Positions 29,937 to 31,859 of a stretch of 31,859 nucleotides of DNA are shown piece by piece. The notes under the pieces were generated by a model. That model saw only the letters and a program-made list of their open reading frames with translations. It was not told the DNA's origin and ran no database searches. Location: assembly GCA_031366885.1 (NCBI GenBank), contig JANLPB010000359.1:1-31859 (forward strand). The letters run 5' to 3'. Made by a program: the position numbers and the translations under genes. The DNA is from UBA668 sp031366885 (GTDB taxonomy: Bacteria; Actinomycetota; Acidimicrobiia; Acidimicrobiales; Ilumatobacteraceae). The stretch's first letter is position 1. Each line of letters starts with the position of its first letter.

Positions 29937-31859
29937 GTGGAACCCGCCGGATCGCTCGCCCCGCCCGTTGTGGCCGTCATGGTGGTACACCAGCCCGGGC
30001 TGTGGTTCGATGAAGTGCTCGATGCGGTGGCAACTCAGGACTACGGCAACCTCAAGAGTCTCTTCTTAGTGGTCGGCGAGGCTGATGATCTGGCCGAACG
30101 CATCCGAGATCGCGTCCCCACGGCCTTCGTTCGTGCGGTCGAGGGCAACCCGGGTTACGGCGCCGTCGCCAACGAGGTGCTGCGTCTCGTCGAGGGCGAC
30201 AACGGGTTCTTCTGCTTCCTCCACGACGACGTCGCGCCGGAGAAGGGCGCCATCCGGTTGCTCGTCGAGGAGCTCTATCGGTCGAACGCAGGCATCGTTG
30301 GCCCCAAACTGGTGACGTGGGCCGACCCGTCGGTGCTGCAACATGTCGGCCTTGGCGTCGATCGCTTCGGAGAAGTCGACCCGATCGTGGAGCCAGGTGA
30401 GGTTGACCAGGAGCAGCACGACGCGGTGCGCGACACGTTCGCAGTGCCGTCGGCGTGCCTGTTGATTCGTGCCGATCTCTTCCGGGCGATTGGGGGGTTC
30501 GACCCGACGATCGAGTTCTACGGTGACGATGTCGACCTGTGCTGGCGAGCCCACCTCGGGGGAGCCCGAGTCCTCGTCGTGCCCGCGGCGCGGGCACGAC
30601 ACCGCGAAGAGCTACCGCTTCGTCGTCCCGACCTGCGCCATGCGTCGATGGTTGCTCGCCAGCGGATGCGATCGGTCGCAACGCTGACCGGTGCAAGCCG
30701 TCTTCCACTGGTGTCCTTGCAGCTCGTGTTGGTGACGCTGGCCGAGGCGGTCATCGGGGTGCTCACTGGCCGTTTCCGCCAGGTCGGAGCGTCGCTCACC
30801 GCGCTTGTGGGAATGGTGCCTCGAACTCCGGGCTTCTTTGCGCGTCGGCGCTCACTGCTGAAACTGCGCGAGGTACCGGATTCGGAGGTTGCCGGATTGC
30901 AGGTTCGCGGCAGCGCCAGGCTGGCGAGTTACCTGCGATCACGAGACAGTCGGGTCATCGACCCCGATTCGACGACCGAGCGGCGTTGGCGTCAGACCGC
31001 CGGGTCGGCGCCTGCACTTGCATGGTTGGCGGTCAGTGCGCTCGCGCTGTTCGGCAGCCGTCATCTGATCACCAACGGCGCCCCCCGCTTCGGTGAGTTC
31101 CTCGCGTTCCCGCACAGCCCACGGACCATGCTGGGCGACTATTTCTCGGGTTGGTCCGGCCACGGCTTGGGCAGCACCACGTCCAACCCCACGGGAATCG
31201 TGCTACTTGCGATCGCCAGTGTTGCCACCGTTTTCCACATGGCGTTGCTGCACACCGCGCTGATCGTTGGGTTGCTGTTCGTCGGATACCTGGGAATGTG
31301 GCGGTCGGCGTCGCTCTTTCCGACAGCACGGGCGCGCATCACGGCGCTCGTCGTGTACGCGGCTGTTCCGCTGCCGTCTCAGCTGTTGGCCAACGGTCGG
31401 TGGGCGGCGCTGGCGTGTTATGCGGCCGCACCGTGGGCGCTGCATCACCTTCGCCGCGTCGCCGGCATCGACACGTCCGGCAGCCGGCTCGACGAAGCGG
31501 TCGAACGGTCGGTGGTGATTGCCGGTCGCAAGCAACTTCGGTTGGCGGCGCAGCTGACACTGCTGACGGCCGTCGTCGTCGCGTTCGCTCCCTCGTTCGC
31601 GCTCCTGTTGACCCTCATGGGCGTCCTGCTCGCACTCTCGACGCTGGTCTGTGGCGGTTCCGTGCGTGTGGCCGGAAAGCTTGCAGGTGCGGCTGCCGGC
31701 GCGGCGATTGTCGGCGTGATCGCGAACCTGCCATGGTCCCAGTCGCTGACGGGAAGCGCAGGGTGGACGTCCGTGGTGGGTGTGCCCGTGGTGTCGGCCC
31801 GCGCCCTGGGCGTTGCGCACCTCGCTCGGTTCCTGGGCGACCCAGGCGGCCTCGGTGCC
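29937..31859 (+). CDS. GT2 glycosyltransferase fused to a multi-spanning membrane region (3' end outside window)
   Basis: The frame beginning at GTG 29937 stays open for 641 codons to the window edge. Residues about 10-230 are a GT2 domain: VVAVMVVHQPG start, FLHDDVAP with the metal-binding HDD (96-98), VPSACLLIRADLFRAIGGFD, and FYGDDVDLCWRAHLGGARVLVVP (from 194), which matches the late acidic motif of rhamnosyl-/galactofuranosyl-transferase-like GT2s. After a helical stretch (about 255-300) and a hydrophilic linker, about six membrane helices follow from about 355. GDYFSGWSGHGLGSTTSNP (400-418) lies in the first long outer loop; a similar Trp/Gly loop occurs in mycobacterial AftD-type membrane enzymes, from memory. 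It may hold a cytoplasmic and an extracytoplasmic transferase in one chain. Confidence 0.8.
   Translation, partial: MEPAGSLAPPVVAVMVVHQPGLWFDEVLDAVATQDYGNLKSLFLVVGEADDLAERIRDRVPTAFVRAVEGNPGYGAVANEVLRLVEGDNGFFCFLHDDVAPEKGAIRLLVEELYRSNAGIVGPKLVTWADPSVLQHVGLGVDRFGEVDPIVEPGEVDQEQHDAVRDTFAVPSACLLIRADLFRAIGGFDPTIEFYGDDVDLCWRAHLGGARVLVVPAARARHREELPLRRPDLRHASMVARQRMRSVATLTGASRLPLVSLQLVLVTLAEAVIGVLTGRFRQVGASLTALVGMVPRTPGFFARRRSLLKLREVPDSEVAGLQVRGSARLASYLRSRDSRVIDPDSTTERRWRQTAGSAPALAWLAVSALALFGSRHLITNGAPRFGEFLAFPHSPRTMLGDYFSGWSGHGLGSTTSNPTGIVLLAIASVATVFHMALLHTALIVGLLFVGYLGMWRSASLFPTARARITALVVYAAVPLPSQLLANGRWAALACYAAAPWALHHLRRVAGIDTSGSRLDEAVERSVVIAGRKQLRLAAQLTLLTAVVVAFAPSFALLLTLMGVLLALSTLVCGGSVRVAGKLAGAAAGAAIVGVIANLPWSQSLTGSAGWTSVVGVPVVSARALGVAHLARFLGDPGGLGA

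Noticed and set aside
1..31859. Mobile elements, CRISPR arrays, tRNA or rRNA genes
   Set aside because: I looked for transposase motifs, terminal inverted repeats, regularly spaced repeats and tRNA-like cloverleaf ends on both strands and saw none. A tool-based scan could still find a diverged case.

Overview
The window looks like chromosomal DNA of a high-G+C actinobacterium, most likely of the class Acidimicrobiia (Ilumatobacter-like). This is inferred from codon use strongly biased to G/C at the third position, a CofD/FbiA gene for coenzyme F420, a SpoIID protein carrying about 120-residue wall repeats, a Thr-rich linker behind a lipobox, and many start codons with a -10 hexamer only 6-9 bases upstream. 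No database search was possible, so family and taxon calls rest on motifs and remembered homologs.

Left edge to about 12.6 kb is mostly catabolism and transport. The last 38 codons of a dTDP-4-dehydrorhamnose reductase (rmlD) are followed by a DMT exporter on the minus strand. A plus-strand operon then encodes an HpaD/HpcB-like extradiol dioxygenase, a fumarylacetoacetate-hydrolase-fold enzyme, a cupin and a short MhpA-like flavin hydroxylase, together a plausible ring-hydroxylation and meta-cleavage route. Convergent with it, stop codon against stop codon, is a minus-strand operon livK-livF-livH-livMG-P450: a branched-chain-type ABC importer whose last gene is a cytochrome P450. A glutamine-synthetase-like ligase diverges from livK. 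The simplest reading is import and activation of an aromatic or amine-containing compound, but the substrate cannot be read from sequence.

12.6-16 kb holds a GNAT acetyltransferase, a ferritin-like (DUF455-type) protein, a GT-C-type membrane glycosyltransferase and GDP-L-fucose synthase (fcl).

16-31.9 kb is a cell-surface glycan region. Three overlapping GT4 glycosyltransferases are followed by a three-gene coupled set (membrane protein with a Thr-rich tail, a GDP-mannose-pyrophosphorylase-like enzyme, and an SDR-fold protein that has lost its catalytic residues). On the minus strand a fourth GT4 gene is coupled to cofD. Next come gmd (GDP-mannose 4,6-dehydratase), a Wzx/MATE-like flippase, a secreted SpoIID-repeat protein, a small coiled-coil protein and, running off the right edge, a long GT2 glycosyltransferase fused to a multi-spanning membrane region. 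A mannose-1-phosphate guanylyltransferase candidate, gmd and fcl together give GDP-mannose to GDP-L-fucose, which the GTs could use for a fucosylated polysaccharide exported by the flippase.

Gene packing is very tight. The longest gene-free stretch is about 140 bases, so no stretch over 300 bases lacks a gene. I saw no rRNA, tRNA, CRISPR array, insertion sequence or attachment site.
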